NCBI RefSeq assembly: GCF_000381885.1
Contig: NZ_KB907209.1
Coordinates: forward strand, 346,478-410,477
DNA: 64,000 nucleotides
From: Actinomadura atramentaria DSM 43919
GTDB lineage: Bacteria; Actinomycetota; Actinomycetes; Streptosporangiales; Streptosporangiaceae
Reading direction: 5' to 3'
The notes below the pieces were generated by a model. It saw only the letters and a list, made by a program, of their open reading frames with translations, had not been told where the DNA came from and did no database searches. Numbering within the stretch: position 1 is the stretch's first letter; each line of letters starts with the position of its first letter. Below are positions 62,419 through 64,000 of this stretch, piece by piece. The position numbers and the translations under genes are program-made.

Positions 62419-63164
62419 CCGCCGTCACGACCGAAGCCCCGGCCGGGGTGCGGGTGCGCGGACTCACCCGCGTCTTCGGCGACCGGACCGTCCTGGACGG
62501 CGTCGACCTCGACATCGCGCCCGGCGAGTTCGTCGCGCTCCTCGGTGCGAGCGGTACGGGCAAGAGCACGCTGCTGCGCGCGCTCGCGGGCCTGGACGGT
62601 GAGGGCCACGGCGACATCGGGGTTCCCGACCGTCGCGCCGTCGTCTACCAGGAGCACCGGCTGCTGCCGTGGAGCCGCGTGTGGAAGAACGTCGTCCTCG
62701 GACTGCGCGGCGGCGACCTGCGGCGGCGCGCCGATGCGGCGCTCGCCGAGGTCGGGCTGGCGGCGCGCGCCGACGCGTGGCCGCTCACGCTGTCCGGCGG
62801 CGAGTCGCAGCGCGTCGCACTGGCCCGCGCGCTCGTCCGCACCCCCGAGTTGCTGCTGCTCGACGAGCCGTTCGGCGCACTGGACGCGCTGACCCGGCTG
62901 AAGGCGCAGGCGCTTGTCGCGGACCTGTGGGCCGAGCACCGGCCCGCCGTCCTGCTCGTCACGCACGACGTGGAGGAGGCGCTGCTGCTCGCGGACCGCG
63001 CGCTGCTGCTGTCCGGCGGCCGGATCGCCCGCGAGTACCCGGTCGCGCTGCCGCGCCCCCGCTCGCTGGAGGACCCCCGGTTCACCGCCCTGCGCCGCGA
63101 CCTGCTCGACGGCCTCGGCGTCGCCCCGCCCCCCGCGCCCGCCGAACCGGAGGAGACGACATGA
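62415..63164 (+). CDS. ABC transporter ATPase, SsuB-like
   Basis: A 249-residue ATPase of the sulfonate/nitrate group. Walker A GASGTGKST, Q-loop VVYQEHRLLPW, signature LSGGESQRVALARAL, Walker B LLLLDEPFGALD and the H-loop LLVTHDVEEALLL are intact. The start overlaps the permease stop (ATGA), and the stop overlaps the ATG of the following flavoprotein gene, so all three are coupled. Confidence 0.94.
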   Translation: MTAVTTEAPAGVRVRGLTRVFGDRTVLDGVDLDIAPGEFVALLGASGTGKSTLLRALAGLDGEGHGDIGVPDRRAVVYQEHRLLPWSRVWKNVVLGLRGGDLRRRADAALAEVGLAARADAWPLTLSGGESQRVALARALVRTPELLLLDEPFGALDALTRLKAQALVADLWAEHRPAVLLVTHDVEEALLLADRALLLSGGRIAREYPVALPRPRSLEDPRFTALRRDLLDGLGVAPPPAPAEPEETT

Positions 63165-64000
63165 CCGATCCGAGCACCGCCACGGGCACCGACCTGACCG
63201 CCGACGTCCTGGTCGCGGGCGGCGGCCCCGCCGGGGCGTGGGCCGCCGTCAAGGCCGCCGAGGCCGGGGCGAACGTCGTCCTCGCCGACAAGGGCTACCT
63301 CGGCACGAGCGGCGCGACGGCCGCCGCCGGGACCGGCGTCTGGTACGTCGAGCCGGACCCGGCCGCGCGCGAGGCGGCGATGGCCAGCCGCGAGGGCCTC
63401 GGCGGCCACCTCGCGGACCGCGCCTGGATGGCGCGGGTCCTCGACCAGACCTACGCGAACATGAACGAGCTGGCCGAGATCTCCAAGTACCCGTTCCCGG
63501 TCGGGCCGGACGGCCGCCAGATCCGGCGCGGGCTGCAGGGCCCGGAGTACATGCGGCGGATGCGGGTCCGCGTCCGCCGGGCGGGCGTGCGCGTCCTCGA
63601 CCACAGCCCGGTGACCGAGCTGCTGGCCGACGGGTCCGGGGCGGTCGCCGGGGCGGCGGGTCGCAGGCTGCGCGCGGGCGGGGAGTTCCGCGTCCGGGCG
63701 GGCGCGGTCGTGCTGGCGACGGGCGGCTGCGCGTTCCTGTCCCGCGCGCTCGGCTGCGACGTCAACACCGGCGACGGCGCGCTGTTCGCGGCGGAGGCCG
63801 GCGCAGAGCTGTCGGGGATGGAGTTCTCCAACGCGTACGCCATCGCGCCCGCGTTCACCTCCGTCACCAAGACCGCGTTCTACTCCTTCGCGACGTTCTA
63901 CCGCGCGGACGGGACGGTGCTGGAGGGCGCGGGCAGCCAGAAGGGCCGGTCGGTGATCGCCCGGACGCTGCTGGACGAGCCCGTCCTGTGCCGCATCGAC
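63161..64000 (+). CDS. FAD-dependent oxidoreductase, second flavoprotein (3' partial)
   Basis: The first 280 residues of a fumarate-reductase/AprA-type flavoprotein, cut by the window end. The FAD site is VAGGGPAGAWAAVKAAEAGA, the flavin loop DKGYLGTSGATAAAGTG, and the later segment VVLATGGCAFLSRALG is typical. It is a distant paralogue of the flavoprotein at 58102, with a different flavin loop. ATG 63161 overlaps the ATPase stop, with GGAGGA about 7 bases upstream. An own ferredoxin or binding protein may follow outside. Confidence 0.9.
   Translation, partial: MTDPSTATGTDLTADVLVAGGGPAGAWAAVKAAEAGANVVLADKGYLGTSGATAAAGTGVWYVEPDPAAREAAMASREGLGGHLADRAWMARVLDQTYANMNELAEISKYPFPVGPDGRQIRRGLQGPEYMRRMRVRVRRAGVRVLDHSPVTELLADGSGAVAGAAGRRLRAGGEFRVRAGAVVLATGGCAFLSRALGCDVNTGDGALFAAEAGAELSGMEFSNAYAIAPAFTSVTKTAFYSFATFYRADGTVLEGAGSQKGRSVIARTLLDEPVLCRID

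Overview
The window looks like chromosomal DNA of a high-GC mycelial actinomycete. The gene set (a cvnABCDE conservon, a full-length geosmin synthase, EshA-type family 2B encapsulins, an F420-type LLM oxidoreductase, a WS/DGAT acyltransferase and a stand-alone S4 gene) and the very high G+C fit Actinomadura/Thermomonosporaceae or a close relative. The exact genus is inference. No tRNA, rRNA, CRISPR array, transposase or prophage gene was seen.

Layout. 1-9.4 kb: tail of a membrane Ser/Thr kinase, an RraA-like protein, a TauD-type dioxygenase, and a divergent rpsD/DUF2470 pair sharing a strong iron box, then an AAA ATPase, an acyltransferase and a WYL regulator. 9.4-18.8 kb: housekeeping and accessory genes (ung, WS/DGAT, two MFS carriers, a tyrosine phosphatase, lpdA). 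19-23 kb: two tandem family 2B encapsulin shell genes and a polyprenyl synthase. 23-25 kb: gene-poor DNA with small genes and a DasR-like palindrome. 25-30.6 kb: a P450 gene tail to tail with a conservon whose own P450 lacks the ExxR arginine. 30.6-34.6 kb: a possible G-quadruplex, an orphan NADAR gene, a degenerate repeat array and geosmin synthase.

34.6-54 kb: a three-subunit molybdenum hydroxylase of PaoABC type, regulators, a TPR protein, an acyl-CoA ligase/crotonase pair with a divergent TetR gene and its operator, a Tat-exported phosphoesterase, a UdgX-type DNA glycosylase, SDR and LLM oxidoreductases, a mannose-6-phosphate isomerase-like gene and small hypothetical genes.

54-64 kb: the most system-like part. 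A GntR/UTRA regulator precedes a two-cluster ferredoxin, an SBP with a NosL-like tail, a NitT/TauT permease and ATPase, and an AprA/fumarate-reductase-like flavoprotein fused to HEAT repeats. A strong hairpin and degenerate repeats follow. Then comes a 23-residue Cys-containing leader peptide with mutually exclusive hairpins, and a second permease, ATPase and flavoprotein that runs off the window. The leader type, the transporter family and the AprAB-like redox pair suggest sulfur-limitation-controlled uptake and redox processing of an organosulfur compound. The substrate and reaction cannot be read from the sequence.
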